Origin: Pseudomonadota bacterium
GTDB taxonomy: Bacteria; Pseudomonadota; Gammaproteobacteria; Pseudomonadales; Moraxellaceae
NCBI GenBank assembly: GCA_021781515.1
Contig: JAJXWR010000006.1
Span: 1 to 54,576, forward strand
Length of the DNA: 54,576 bases
Direction: 5' to 3'
This document shows, in pieces, positions 19,983 to 29,032 of this stretch (position 1 is its first letter; each line of letters starts with the position of its first letter). Under the pieces are notes generated by a model, which was given only the letters and a program-made list of their open reading frames with translations, ran no database searches and was not told where the DNA came from. The position numbers and the translations under genes are program-made.

Positions 19983-21320
19983 TCAAAGAATGAATCGGCT
20001 CAGATCGTCATTTCCTGCCAAGGAGGCGAGTTTCTTCTCTACCTCAGCTTCGGTAAGCGTCAGTATACGTCCCTGGTATTCCAATGCCAGATCGGCTGCG
20101 GTAAATGAGATGTCCTCCAAGAGTTTTTCCAGTACGGTATGCAAACGACGGGCACCGATGTTCTCAGTACGTTCATTAACCAGCCAGGCGATTTTGGCGA
20201 GATGATGGATACATTCCTTGGTAAAATCAATCTGCAGACCTTCGGCATTTAAAAGCGCAATATATTGTTTAATAAGAGAAAAATGTGGTTCTGTCAGGAT
20301 TTGTTCAAAGTCTTCCGGTGTCAATGCACTAAGTTCAACGCGGATAGGCAGTCGTCCCTGCAGTTCAGGGATCAAGTCAGAGGGTTTGGCCAGATGAAAG
20401 GCACCGGAGGCAATAAATAAAATATGATCGGTACGTACCATGCCGTATTTGGTATTGACGGTATAACCCTCGATAAGGGGCAGCAGGTCGCGTTGTACCC
20501 CTTCGCGGGAGACGTCGGCACCGCTTACTTCACCACGGCGGCAGATTTTATCAATCTCATCAATAAAAACGATACCATTCTGTTCTACAGACTGTACCGC
20601 CAGCGCCTGCACTTGTTCGTCGTTAATCATTTGCGCGGCTTCGCTGTCTCGCAGACGCTTGCGGGCCTCGCTAACCTTCATTTTTCGGGTTTGGGTTCGG
20701 TGGCGGCCGATGCTTTTGAACAGGCCCTGCAACTGCGAAGCCATTTCTTCCATTCCCTGCGGGGACATGATTTCCACGCCGAAATTGACCGGAATTTCAA
20801 GTTCAATTTCCCGGTCATCCAGTTCACCCTGTCGCAGTTTCTTGCGAAATATTTGTCGGGTGCTACTGGCTGAAGCGGATTCAGGTTCATCCGCAATGTT
20901 TCTTGGGGGGCGCAGCAGTGCATCAAGAATTTTTTCTTCGGCTTTCTCTTCCGCCTGCAGGCCGACGATATTCATCTGTAGCTGGCGTTGTTCTTTGACG
21001 GCCAGTTCCACCAGATCGCGAATGATGGTTTCTACGTCTCTGCCGACGTAACCCACTTCAGTAAATTTGGTCGCTTCTACTTTAATAAACGGGGCATTGG
21101 CCAGTTTTGCCAAGCGTCGGGCAATTTCGGTTTTGCCGACACCCGTGGGGCCAATCATGAGAATATTTTTGGGCACAATCTCATTGCGTGATGCTTCATC
21201 CAGCTGCATTCTGCGCCAACGGTTGCGCAAGGCAATGGCCACTGCACGTTTAGCGGCAGCTTGCCCAATTATATGTCTATCCAGTTCGTGTACAATTTCA
21301 CGGGGTGTCATTTGGCTCAT
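19983..21320 (-). CDS. hslU: ATP-dependent protease ATPase subunit HslU (ClpY)
   Basis: A 445-residue AAA+ unfoldase that feeds substrates into the HslV peptidase. Visible: N-terminal [17 protein letters not shown], Walker A GPTGVGKT (57-64), pore loop GYVGRD (90-95), an inserted I domain (about 110-240, charged), Walker [11 protein letters not shown], and the sensor/C-terminal region ending SRFIL, the tail that docks into HslV. Length matches the family (443 in E. coli). Unusually, 202 bp separate it from hslV, and I see no Shine-Dalgarno sequence just before the ATG at 21320. Confidence 0.97.
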   Translation of the reverse strand: MSQMTPREIVHELDRHIIGQAAAKRAVAIALRNRWRRMQLDEASRNEIVPKNILMIGPTGVGKTEIARRLAKLANAPFIKVEATKFTEVGYVGRDVETIIRDLVELAVKEQRQLQMNIVGLQAEEKAEEKILDALLRPPRNIADEPESASASSTRQIFRKKLRQGELDDREIELEIPVNFGVEIMSPQGMEEMASQLQGLFKSIGRHRTQTRKMKVSEARKRLRDSEAAQMINDEQVQALAVQSVEQNGIVFIDEIDKICRRGEVSGADVSREGVQRDLLPLIEGYTVNTKYGMVRTDHILFIASGAFHLAKPSDLIPELQGRLPIRVELSALTPEDFEQILTEPHFSLIKQYIALLNAEGLQIDFTKECIHHLAKIAWLVNERTENIGARRLHTVLEKLLEDISFTAADLALEYQGRILTLTEAEVEKKLASLAGNDDLSRFIL

Positions 21321-21522
21321 GGGTATTTTTCGAGAAATTTTCCGGTATCTGGAACAAGGCGACTTTTTATTAGAACCTTGGGTTTAAACCTGGGTCTAAA
21401 CGTGTGTCTAAAAAAGGGAGCCTGATTTCTCTAATCCTCCGCAAAGGTTGCTATCTTTCAGTCAATGTTTAATGACCCGCTGCAATGGAAATCAGCGGTT
21501 CTTCCTGTACCCCCTGACAAGT
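21321..21522. other. Long hslV-hslU spacer
   Basis: Usually hslV and hslU are about 10 bp apart; here 202 bp lie between. On the minus strand the spacer contains a T-run after GGCTCCC (about 21410-21425) and two copies of a GTTTAGAC-like motif. I see no gene. Confidence 0.4.
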
Positions 21523-22059
21523 TCAGGTTTCGGTACGTAAACCAAGTTCTTCGATAGTTCGTTGATGGTTGGTGTAGACACAAATATCTGCTGCGATCGA
21601 TAAACTTTGCTCAACAATTGCTCGGGCATCCAGAGTACTGTGCATTAGCAGCGCCCGGCCAGCCGCCAGTGCAAAGGCACCCCCAGAGCCAATCGCTACG
21701 ATGTCATGTTCAGGTTCAATGACATCGCCATTGCCACCAATGACCAGCAGGGCTTCCTGGCAGGCGACCACCAGCATGGCTTCCAGCCGCCGTAACATGC
21801 GGTCTGTTCGCCAGTCTTTGGCGAGTTCAACCGCAGATCGTAGAACTTGCCCCTGATGTTTTTCCAGTTTGCCTTCAAAACGTTCGAACAACGTAAACGC
21901 ATCAGCGGTTCCGCCTGCGAAGCCGGCAATGACGCGGTCGTGGTACAGACGGCGTACTTTACGGGCATTGCCTTTCATGATGGTTTGGCCCAGTGACACC
22001 TGGCCATCTCCACCGAGAACAATACGACCGTCTCTGCGTACCGCTACAATGGTGGTCAT
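21523..22059 (-). CDS. hslV: ATP-dependent protease subunit HslV (ClpQ)
   Basis: A 178-residue proteasome-type threonine peptidase. After Met removal the N-terminus is [20 protein letters not shown], with the catalytic Thr1 and the conserved GDGQVSLG. The family lysine is in NARKVRRL, and [17 protein letters not shown] and [15 protein letters not shown] follow. The start at 22059 is preceded by AAAGGAG; the open frame up to 22221 is leader. A heat-shock-type promoter lies 40-70 bp upstream, fitting the known sigma-32 control of hslVU. Confidence 0.97.
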   Translation of the reverse strand: MTTIVAVRRDGRIVLGGDGQVSLGQTIMKGNARKVRRLYHDRVIAGFAGGTADAFTLFERFEGKLEKHQGQVLRSAVELAKDWRTDRMLRRLEAMLVVACQEALLVIGGNGDVIEPEHDIVAIGSGGAFALAAGRALLMHSTLDARAIVEQSLSIAADICVYTNHQRTIEELGLRTET

Positions 22060-22099
22060 GTACGCTGTCTCCTTTTTGATTGAGGCTATCAGAATCTTG

Positions 22100-22129
22100 A
22101 ATGTGGGGGATGCGATGGTAAATCTCAAC
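22100..22129 (-). promoter_or_regulatory. Candidate sigma-32 (heat-shock) promoter of hslV
   Basis: On the minus strand GTTGAGAT is followed, after 12 bp, by CCCCCACATT, close to the RpoH consensus CTTGAAA–N11-15–CCCCATnT. It would start transcription about 35 nt before the hslV ATG. hslVU is a classical heat-shock operon. Confidence 0.55.
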
Positions 22130-22313
22130 CCGTCAGACAGTGAATCCTTTGCTTTATTTACCAGGTACGGTCTGGGATCGAAGCTGGTATCGAAGGGAGG
22201 CGCATGGATTTTGCCAGTCACAACGGCAGTTCGTTGTAGCGGATTGTAAATCTGATCATTTTAACCACATCATCGGCGGGCTTTAGCTTTTAATATTTTA
22301 CCAGAGGGCTATA

Positions 22314-22493
22314 ATGATTACTCGCCAGAATAACCTTCGGATTGCATTTTATCAATGGGGTTGTTTCTTGAGGTTGGTGAAGAAATTCAGCGATGGGAGA
22401 GAGAGAGTATCTGGGCAGAGCGACTGGGTTGTTGACAGTGGAGCAGCCGATGGATCCCTGGCAACAGTCGCAGGGAAGTGTGATGAACTATAA
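22314..22493 (+). CDS. Possible small protein, 59 residues
   Basis: An open frame starting MITRQNNLRIAFYQWGCFLR and ending AGKCDEL, with AGAGGG five nucleotides before its ATG and 24 bp before the lipoprotein gene on the same strand. I do not recognise it. A perfect TATAAT hexamer (22310-22315) overlaps the ATG; if that is a promoter for the lipoprotein gene, this frame is only leader. Weakly supported. Confidence 0.25.
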   Translation: MITRQNNLRIAFYQWGCFLRLVKKFSDGRERVSGQSDWVVDSGAADGSLATVAGKCDEL

Positions 22494-22517
22494 AGCGATA
22501 CTATAATAACGCCCGGG

Positions 22518-23351
22518 ATGGAATCAAAGATGCAATCTATAAAAATTGAGAAGAGGTGGGCCGGGTGGTCGTTATTGATCTCGGGGAGGCTGGCTGGAAT
22601 AGTGGTGCTAATGCTCTGTGGTCTGGTGGGTTGTGCCAGTACGGTTAAACAGACGATGGGATTTTATCATGCACCGCAACGAGCATACAGTTTGCCCTTG
22701 GACAGTGTTTCATTTCGGGGGCAGGTGACTTTGACGGAAGGTTGTGACCACGTGGGAGGGTCGCTGAATATCTGGGATGCACAGAATCGTTTTTTTCGCA
22801 TTGATTATTTGCGGATTAACCAGGATCCGCTGGCCGTTGTGCCGCCGTTTGCGGCTGATCGTACCATTGCAGAGGTGGTATTGGCTAATTATGAACGTAA
22901 AGTGATTCCTACGTCGCCTAAAATAAAGATCGTCAAAAATATCGGTAAAGTCTATATAACAGTGCGCAAGGATCGGGAAGCGTTGTTTGCCATGGTGTCG
23001 CTGGTAATGCATCCGCATGCCGTGCCACAGTTAGAAGACGCCGACCGGATGTACTATTACGGGTTCCTGATTTTCAAAGACCGGGATCTGGCTTATGTAT
23101 TACAGCATCGGATGCAGGTCTTTCAGCCTGACCGGATGCGTGGTCAGTTGAATCAGTTGGCCAATGATCTCATTATCCCCGGAAAGCCGCCGGTTTTTTC
23201 TGCACCGCGTACGTTAATGCATTGGGGGCACAAGCTGGTGCATGGGGTGAGTAATTTGGCCGGCATGATTGTGGGGCATGATACGACGCCTCTGGTAGAA
23301 ACCTGTGAGTGGGATGATGTGATTGCCAAACAAAGGCCAGACATACAGTAA
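22518..23351 (+). CDS. Predicted lipoprotein, function unknown
   Basis: A 277-residue protein with a lipoprotein signal: a basic start, hydrophobic stretch (LAGIVVLMLCGLVG) and lipobox LVGC with Cys39. The mature part begins ASTVKQTMGFYHAPQRAY. It is a mixed alpha/beta protein with segments such as FFRIDYLRINQDPLAVVPPF and EALFAMVSLVMHPHAVPQLEDADRMYYYGFLIF. I recognise no family. The residue after Cys39 is Ala, which does not suggest inner-membrane retention, so an outer-membrane location is the inference. It converges with the MFS gene, with only 2 bp between stops. Confidence 0.7.
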   Translation: MESKMQSIKIEKRWAGWSLLISGRLAGIVVLMLCGLVGCASTVKQTMGFYHAPQRAYSLPLDSVSFRGQVTLTEGCDHVGGSLNIWDAQNRFFRIDYLRINQDPLAVVPPFAADRTIAEVVLANYERKVIPTSPKIKIVKNIGKVYITVRKDREALFAMVSLVMHPHAVPQLEDADRMYYYGFLIFKDRDLAYVLQHRMQVFQPDRMRGQLNQLANDLIIPGKPPVFSAPRTLMHWGHKLVHGVSNLAGMIVGHDTTPLVETCEWDDVIAKQRPDIQ

Positions 23352-23353
23352 AG

Positions 23354-24592
23354 CTAGCGGGCATGGTTTTCCGGAGGGGTTCTTAATTCGGGGAACCAGT
23401 GCCACCATAACAGGGCGATTAGCAGGCTGCCAATTCCTCCCAGCACAACGGCACCAACGGGACCTAGCCAGGCAGCGGTGAGTCCGGATTCGAACTCACC
23501 GAGTTGGTTAGATGTGCCGATAAACAGAAAATTAATGGCATTGACGCGGCCGCGTACGACATCCGGCGTTTCTGTTTGTACCAGTGTCGAACGGACGACC
23601 ACACTGATCATGTCGCTGGCCCCTGCCCCGGCGAGTGCCAGACAGGAGAGCCAGAGGTGGGCTGATAGTCCGAAAATTATGGTAAATACCCCAAAACCCG
23701 CCACCGCCATAAACATCGTGTTGTTTTTTGTCAGTGGGGAGTGCTGCTGATGCAAAAAAATAGCCGTGCCAAGGGCACCAAAAGCAGGAGCGGCGCGCAG
23801 GAGTCCCATTCCCGCCGTTCCAGTGTGCAGGATGTCCTGTGCGTACATGGGCAGCAGGGCGGTGGCTCCACCGAGTAGTACGGCAAACAAATCAAGAGAC
23901 AAGGTTCCGAGAATGCGACGGTGCTGTCGGATGAAGTGTATCCCGGCCAGTAATTGTTGAGGGGCGTCGGGAACAGTCTGAGCAACGGTGATCTTATCGG
24001 GAAGATGGATTTGTTTTACGTTGAGCAGGGCCAGCAAATAGAGCAGGCTGGCCCCGACATACAACACCGGCGGTCCGGGCTGGTATAGCAGTCCACCGAG
24101 TACCGGGCCGATAATCACGGCGACTTGCATGGCTGCACTGGAACCACTGAGGGCTTGAGCCAATTGAGGCGCAGGAACGAGTCCTGGCAATAACGACGCT
24201 AAGGCCGGGGCTTCAAACGCTTTGGCGCATCCCAGAAAAAAGACCAGAATCAGGATATGGGCTCTGCCCAGCGTACCCTGCCAGGCCCACCAGGCCAGCA
24301 GGAGGGCAATAACACACGCCATTGCCTGACAGAGCATGGCCAGTCGTCTGCGATCAAAACGATCGGCGGCATGTCCGGACACCAGGACCAGCAACACGAG
24401 GGGCAGGTAGCTGATCAGGCCAAGCAAGGCCAGATCCAGTGCGCGGTGGTGCAGGCTGTAGAGTTGCCAGCTCAGACCCACCAGCAGCATTTGCAAGGCC
24501 ATGATCGTGGCTACCCGTGTCAGCCAGAACCGGCGATACGCCGGCAATGACCAGAGCGAGTGGAGGATTGGCATGGGGCGGTTATCCTGCAT
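23354..24592 (-). CDS. MFS transporter, EntS/MFS_3-like
   Basis: A 412-residue inner-membrane protein with 12 predicted helices. The N-terminus LPAYRRFWLTRVATIMALQM and the loop GHAADRFDRRRLAML (the MFS motif A between helices 2 and 3) place it with MFS_3 exporters such as EntS. GPVLGGLLYQPG resembles the helix-5 motif C of antiporter-type exporters. The substrate is unknown. The 5' end lies 6 bp from the end of the membrane-protein gene at 24599, so the two are probably co-transcribed. Confidence 0.85.
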   Translation of the reverse strand: MQDNRPMPILHSLWSLPAYRRFWLTRVATIMALQMLLVGLSWQLYSLHHRALDLALLGLISYLPLVLLVLVSGHAADRFDRRRLAMLCQAMACVIALLLAWWAWQGTLGRAHILILVFFLGCAKAFEAPALASLLPGLVPAPQLAQALSGSSAAMQVAVIIGPVLGGLLYQPGPPVLYVGASLLYLLALLNVKQIHLPDKITVAQTVPDAPQQLLAGIHFIRQHRRILGTLSLDLFAVLLGGATALLPMYAQDILHTGTAGMGLLRAAPAFGALGTAIFLHQQHSPLTKNNTMFMAVAGFGVFTIIFGLSAHLWLSCLALAGAGASDMISVVVRSTLVQTETPDVVRGRVNAINFLFIGTSNQLGEFESGLTAAWLGPVGAVVLGGIGSLLIALLWWHWFPELRTPPENHAR

Positions 24593-24598
24593 AGTGGA

Positions 24599-25204
24599 TC
24601 AGAGCCAGTGCAGCCAGGCCCCAAAGACGATCAGTGCGGCGCTAACTCCCCCAGCCAGGGTCAGAACGACGTGTAGCTGTCGTTGGGTATTGTGCATATC
24701 GTGTACCCAGTAAGCGACCAGAAAGAAGGGCATATAGCCAATCAGCCAGATCAGGAGTGGGAAACTGCTGTTCCACCAGGGCCATGCCCAGGTGAGCAGG
24801 CCGATATGGTGTAAAAATAATTCAACCATAACGCACAACAGTGAATTGATACTGGCTAGCCAGAAGCGATTGTTAATATTCCAGAAGCTGAGTTGAGGGT
24901 TTTCCGGGAGGATGCGCACAGACAGCAAGCCCATGACAGCAAACATCAGGGTGATTTCAATGTTCAGGCCGCTTAGCAGGATCAACGATGAATTGCCGGG
25001 GGTGCCCCAGGCCGGGGCAGAGTGGCTGAAATGCGCTAGCAGGGCATTCCAGATTTCATTTATCCAGTCCATCAGCCAGAACGCCATACCCGCCAGTAAA
25101 ACGGACCAGCGTCTGGCTGCGATCTGGTCGGCATAGACATAAAGCACCAACAGGAAAATCGGAATTATATTCCACTGGAAATGGCTGGGATCACGCAATA
25201 GCAT
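24599..25204 (-). CDS. Hypothetical integral membrane protein
   Basis: A 201-residue protein with about six hydrophobic helices (for example IIPIFLLVLYVYADQIAA, ITLMFAVMGLLSVRIL, SFPLLIWLIGYMPFFLVAYWV and VVLTLAGGVSAALIVFGAWL) and many tryptophans. I recognise no family or catalytic motif. It precedes the MFS gene on the same strand by 6 bp, so a shared transcript is likely. Confidence 0.65.
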   Translation of the reverse strand: MLLRDPSHFQWNIIPIFLLVLYVYADQIAARRWSVLLAGMAFWLMDWINEIWNALLAHFSHSAPAWGTPGNSSLILLSGLNIEITLMFAVMGLLSVRILPENPQLSFWNINNRFWLASINSLLCVMVELFLHHIGLLTWAWPWWNSSFPLLIWLIGYMPFFLVAYWVHDMHNTQRQLHVVLTLAGGVSAALIVFGAWLHWL

Positions 25205-25379
25205 TGTAAAACTCTCCTACGGTCAGCGATTGCTGGTTCTCGGGCAAATGCGACTCTCAGTGTGGTTCCTGAAACCCCCTTGCGGCAAACTGCACAAGAG
25301 GGATGGGTTCGGGAACCGCCGGGTCGGGAAAAATAATGTTAAGCTTTCTTGATACCATGAGATTGACATTCTCCCCGTC

Positions 25380-26405
25380 TTAAAGGACGGGGATTCCTTC
25401 TGCAAGACGCTCATGTCCGAGCGCGAGAATGTTGGTGGCCGCATTGATGTCGCGATTGTGGGTGATACCGCACTCCACGCACCTCCATTCCCTTATTCGT
25501 AGATCTCCCTGACCCTTAGGGCCAGTGCGCTTTTTACAGACGCTACAGGTCACGGTGGTATAGGCTTCGTTGATAACTTCAAAGACCACGCCTGCGTGTG
25601 CGCATTTGTATTCCAGCATGGTCTTGAACATACCCCAGCCCGCATCCAAAACCGATTTTGCCTGGTTGGTTTTGATGAGGGCTTGAGATGATACGTTACC
25701 AACGAAAAATGCTGCATTGTCTCTGACGAGTGTGCAGCTCAGTTGATGTAATTCCTCTTCGCGTTTATTTCTGGCACGTTGGGCAATTCCTAGCTTTTGT
25801 TCCGGTGTGCGGTAATGACGCCCAGTAACCTGCCGGCCATCGGAGACCGTCACTGCCGTCTTACAGCCTAAGTCAATGCCGACTGAACCTGTGCCTTGGC
25901 TGGCCTCGGCGCTGGTTTCAACTACGACATTAAAGTACCAACGGCCTTGGGCATCTTCGTTAAAGCAACCCGCACGAAAGCGGTATTGGGACAGGCCATA
26001 GCTGTCCCAGACCTGGTAATGCTCGCCGTTGAAGTAGACCTGGCCATGCTTCCACTGCGCTGCACCCGTATTGAACGGCACCCAACCCAGCGAGCGGCGT
26101 ACGCCAGAGGACTTGCGCCATGACAACCTGGATTTCTTGAATTGTTGGCACCGTGTCACATATTCAGCCGCAACCACTTGGACGGTTTGTGAATGGAGTC
26201 CCAGTTCTTTAGAAGCGCCTGTGGTGTAGGCGTGCATATCGAAAGCTGAAAGAAACCGACCTTGTTCCCAAATCCTGCGTTCCCAAATGCTGCGACTGGA
26301 CAACTCATTCAAGTAATTCCAGACAAAGTTCACCGCCCTTGCTTGTGCTGCAAGAAGATTGGCGTGTTTATCACGCACTCGAACTTTTAATGTCTTGATT
26401 GCCAA
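25380..26405 (-). CDS. tnpB: RNA-guided endonuclease TnpB
   Basis: 341 residues from a TTG start. The N-terminus KTLKVRVRDKHANLLAAQARAVNFVWNYLNEL is typical of IS605 OrfB. The RuvC-like residues are all present: D178 in GIDLGCKTAV, E280 in VINEAYTT and D319 in HNRDINAATNIL. The zinc finger has C287/C290 and C309/C312. The protein should therefore be an active nuclease that uses a guide RNA from the element's own right end (known for TnpB proteins). A strong promoter lies just upstream. The stop codon falls within the right-end hairpin loop. The insertion separates the unknown membrane-protein gene from the flavin reductase gene. Confidence 0.93.
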   Translation of the reverse strand: MAIKTLKVRVRDKHANLLAAQARAVNFVWNYLNELSSRSIWERRIWEQGRFLSAFDMHAYTTGASKELGLHSQTVQVVAAEYVTRCQQFKKSRLSWRKSSGVRRSLGWVPFNTGAAQWKHGQVYFNGEHYQVWDSYGLSQYRFRAGCFNEDAQGRWYFNVVVETSAEASQGTGSVGIDLGCKTAVTVSDGRQVTGRHYRTPEQKLGIAQRARNKREEELHQLSCTLVRDNAAFFVGNVSSQALIKTNQAKSVLDAGWGMFKTMLEYKCAHAGVVFEVINEAYTTVTCSVCKKRTGPKGQGDLRIREWRCVECGITHNRDINAATNILALGHERLAEGIPVL

Positions 26406-26429
26406 CGTATCAACCCTCTTGATGCTATC

Positions 26430-26458
26430 ATTATAGACAGATCAAAACAAACGGTCAA
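26430..26458 (-). promoter_or_regulatory. Strong sigma-70 promoter of tnpB
   Basis: TTGACC, 17 bp, TATAAT on the minus strand, 25 bp before the TTG start codon: 11 of 12 consensus positions. It lies inside the left end of the element, so the element carries its own promoter. Confidence 0.75.
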
Positions 26459-26529
26459 CTACATGCTTATATCCCCGTCATGAATGGCGGGGTTTTACGC
26501 ACAAACTGATAATACGGAGTGAACCTTTT

Positions 26530-27156
26530 ATGCAAATTGATCCTCAGCAACAGCCGGCAGCGACCAGTTATAAACTCTTGACCAATCTCATTGTACCCAG
26601 ACCCATTGCCTGGGTCACCAGTGTGGGGCCGGAAAACAACCTGAATCTGGCTCCATTCAGTTTTTTCAATGCGCTGAGTGCTGAACCGGTCATTCTGGGA
26701 TTTAGCGTCGGTCGTCATGAAGACGGCAGGCCCCGGGACACCGCCGTGAATATACGGCAGCGGGGTGAGTTTGTGGTGCATCTGGTGACGGAGGACTTTA
26801 TGCCAGCGATGAATATTTCGGCGGCGGATTTTCCGCCGGAGATGAGTGAGGCTGAAATCTGCGGGTTGCCGACACTGCCTTCTCAGCGGGTGGCAGTCCC
26901 GCGGTTGGCTGATGTACTGGTGAGTATGGAATGTCGGTTGCATAGCCATCAGGCACTGGGTCCCAATACCCTGATCCTTGGGGAGGTGTTGCTGTTCCAT
27001 GTGGCTGACGCCCTGTTGGGGGAAAGAATGCACATCAAAGACTGGAATCCAGTAGGTCGCATGGGGTCGCCTGCTACCTACTGTCATACTCAGGACCGTT
27101 TCGAATGGCCACGACTCAGCTATGCAGACTGGCTGGAGCAAAAAAACACAGACTGA
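26530..27156 (+). CDS. Flavin reductase family protein (FMN-binding split barrel)
   Basis: A 208-residue cytoplasmic protein with the flavoredoxin/DIM6-NTAB fold. Characteristic segments are YKLLTNLIVPRPIAWVTSVG (phosphate/FMN-binding start) and NLAPFSFFNALSAEPVILGFSVG, where FSFFN contacts the flavin, then RGEFVVHLVTEDF. Such proteins reduce or bind FMN with NAD(P)H; the physiological partner is unknown. It begins 30 bp beyond the tnpB element left end, so its native promoter may have been displaced. It converges on yceI. Confidence 0.88.
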   Translation: MQIDPQQQPAATSYKLLTNLIVPRPIAWVTSVGPENNLNLAPFSFFNALSAEPVILGFSVGRHEDGRPRDTAVNIRQRGEFVVHLVTEDFMPAMNISAADFPPEMSEAEICGLPTLPSQRVAVPRLADVLVSMECRLHSHQALGPNTLILGEVLLFHVADALLGERMHIKDWNPVGRMGSPATYCHTQDRFEWPRLSYADWLEQKNTD

Positions 27157-27167
27157 TCCAGGGTTGT

Positions 27168-27803
27168 TTATTTTTTCTTGGCCATTTCTGCCATTTTCTT
27201 GTCATAAGCACTGGCTTCAATGGCTTCTACAGTGATATCGACTTTCAATTCATCGCTGACCATCGGAACGTAGGCGCTCATCCCAAAATCACTGCGTTTC
27301 AGTGTGGTGCTGGCATCAAAGCCAGCCGCCGGGGCGTTATTGTAAAAAGGGTGGGCCCCCACTTTGTTGGCATGTCCATGCAGTACCACGTCCTTGCTGA
27401 TGCCGTTGACTGTCAACGTCCCGTTTAAGTCAAATGTACGGGCCTCTTTGTCGATATGTGTCATGCCGGTACTGGTAAATGTAATATCGGGGTATTGTTT
27501 GGTCTTAAAGAAATCGCCACTGTCAACGAGGTGTTCGTTGAGTGCCGGAACAAAAGTGTCCAGTGATTTTACTGGAATAACCACTGATACCTTTGACAGT
27601 TCCGGGTGATCCTGGTTGCCCTCAATGGTACCCGTTACATCGGTAAAATCGGCACCGGGTGTTGAGAAACCGACATGTGCCCAAGTGAACCGTACCTGTG
27701 TATGCCAAGGATCCAGTTTATAGTGAATGATCTGATCGGCCAGAACACTGGTGGAAGCGGCAGTCAAGGCAGCACCCAGTAGTAAAATGCGTAACTTTTG
27801 CAT
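27168..27803 (-). CDS. YceI family periplasmic protein
   Basis: A 211-residue exported protein. The start is MQKLRILLLGAALTAAS, a signal peptide cleaved after VLA (around residue 22). The mature protein shows the YceI lipocalin-like pattern: HYKLDPWHTQVRFTWAHVGFS near the start, then TDVTGTIEG, FPDITFTST-like KQYPDITFTSTGM and GTLTVNGISKDVVLHG. Family members bind polyisoprenoids such as ubiquinone-like lipids in the periplasm; the role is not defined. It converges with the flavin reductase gene at its 3' end. Confidence 0.93.
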   Translation of the reverse strand: MQKLRILLLGAALTAASTSVLADQIIHYKLDPWHTQVRFTWAHVGFSTPGADFTDVTGTIEGNQDHPELSKVSVVIPVKSLDTFVPALNEHLVDSGDFFKTKQYPDITFTSTGMTHIDKEARTFDLNGTLTVNGISKDVVLHGHANKVGAHPFYNNAPAAGFDASTTLKRSDFGMSAYVPMVSDELKVDITVEAIEASAYDKKMAEMAKKK

Positions 27804-28246
27804 AATAAGCTCCAATTTCGGATATCGTGTAGTGAAATGTCGTTATCATGCACTTAATGATTAAATCAACGTGCATGTGCCTGTGCTCATCCTAGCAAAA
27901 ATTCACTATTTTGGAAGCGTGAATTATTTGAGACTTTTGTTCCTAAATTCAGTGAATTTTCAGGTGATTCATGGTTAATAGTATGAATAATATAAATAAA
28001 TAATAGTGTGCGAGGGTGCTTTTGCTTTGATTTCCTGGATTGCAAAAGATTGTTGCATATTTGGCAACAAAAAGAGGGGTGATGGAGGTTGCTGCGTTAA
28101 ATGCCGACGGCGCTGCTGAGATTATTTCAGAACGGAACTAATATATTGAGAGGCATTTGGGATGGTAAAAGGCGCAGCAACGGAAGTGCGGATCAATCAG
28201 GTGCTTAACGTGGGGTTGTTTTATGGAGCGATAGTGGCAGCGAAAG
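27804..28246. other. Intergenic, AT-rich, no firm gene
   Basis: About 440 bp upstream of yceI (minus) and downstream of the aldo/keto reductase gene (minus). A 36-codon plus-strand frame at 28162-28272 (MVKGAATEVRINQVLNVG...) overlaps the end of the reductase gene and has GAGAGG upstream, but nothing else supports it. The AT-rich part (about 27890-28010) probably holds the yceI promoter; I could not fix a hexamer pair. Confidence 0.45.
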
Positions 28247-29032
28247 TTACTCCTTCGCCGGTTGATTCATGAGCACCTGAACATTCTGTCGCAGATGTTC
28301 AGGGTTCAAGGTGCCAATAATCAGCGAGCAGGCCGCAGGGTGTGCATAGGCATAGCGGATATGCGCGGCCTGGGCTTCTGGAGATTTTATATGACCAGAA
28401 TCCAGTACTTTCTTGATAAAGCAGCCTTTTTTTTGTTGTATGGCAAAATCCAGGGCAGGACGTTCTTCGGTATGCTCTGGATGAAAACTGAGCATAACGG
28501 TATCCGCCTGTTCAAGACAGGCTATCGCCCCTTCGGTGGTTTTCGTGGACATGCCGAAGCTGCGGATTTTTCCTTCATCCTTGAAACGTTGCAGTGTGTC
28601 CAAGCCGCCTTCGTTGATGATCTCCAGGTCACGGCCGTCTGAATGCAGCAGGAAAACATCAAGGTAGTCTGTTTTTAAGGTGGACAGGCTCTGTTCCAGA
28701 CTGCGTCTCAGTGCGGCGGCAGAGAAGTCGAAAGCAGAGTGGCCGTTGATGAATTGTTCACCGGCCTTGTTGACAATAATCCAGTCCTGTCGGTTGGTTA
28801 GCAATTGGCCAAGCCGGGCTTCGCTCAGTCCATAAGCCGGTGCTGTATCCAGGGTATTGATACCCATATCCCGGGCGAGAGCCAACAGATCGAGAATTTG
28901 TGCATCGCCGGGAAGGTCGAAGGGACGAGGGTATTTTACTCCCAGATTACGACCAAATTTGACCGTACCAAGGCCAATGGCACTGGTATAAATCCCACTG
29001 TGTCCCAACAGACGTTGCGGTAAAGCGGTCAC
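28247..29032 (-). CDS. Aldo/keto reductase
   Basis: A 261-residue NAD(P)H-dependent oxidoreductase of the TIM-barrel AKR family. The tetrad is visible: Asp and Tyr in NTLDTAPAYGLSE, Lys in IIVNKAGEQ and His in VFLLHSDG. It is shorter than typical AKRs (about 320), with a compact C-terminus that still has the cofactor motif SLIIGTLNPEHLRQNV. Its substrate is unknown. The ATG overlaps the stop of the FAD oxidoreductase (ATGA), so the two form a coupled pair. Confidence 0.9.
   Translation of the reverse strand: MTALPQRLLGHSGIYTSAIGLGTVKFGRNLGVKYPRPFDLPGDAQILDLLALARDMGINTLDTAPAYGLSEARLGQLLTNRQDWIIVNKAGEQFINGHSAFDFSAAALRRSLEQSLSTLKTDYLDVFLLHSDGRDLEIINEGGLDTLQRFKDEGKIRSFGMSTKTTEGAIACLEQADTVMLSFHPEHTEERPALDFAIQQKKGCFIKKVLDSGHIKSPEAQAAHIRYAYAHPAACSLIIGTLNPEHLRQNVQVLMNQPAKE

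Larger units (their letters stand above)
25363..26500 (-). mobile_element. Stand-alone tnpB transposable element (IS200/IS605 superfamily, no tnpA)
   Basis: A complete-looking element: tnpB with its promoter, bounded by palindromes. The right end is the hairpin CCCCGTC-TTAAAG-GACGGGG (25373-25392), which contains the tnpB stop codon in its loop, followed outward by GAGAATGTCAA as in related elements. The left end is the hairpin CCCCGTCATGAATGGCGGGG (26473-26492). No TnpA (HUH transposase) gene is present, so it would need one in trans. The 3' end of tnpB plus the right end is where the guide RNA (reRNA/omegaRNA) of such elements is made. Exact outer boundaries are estimated. Confidence 0.8.

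Noticed and set aside
28162-28272. 36-codon frame before the aldo/keto reductase end
   Set aside because: It overlaps the end of a real gene on the other strand and has only a weak ribosome site. Not enough to call.
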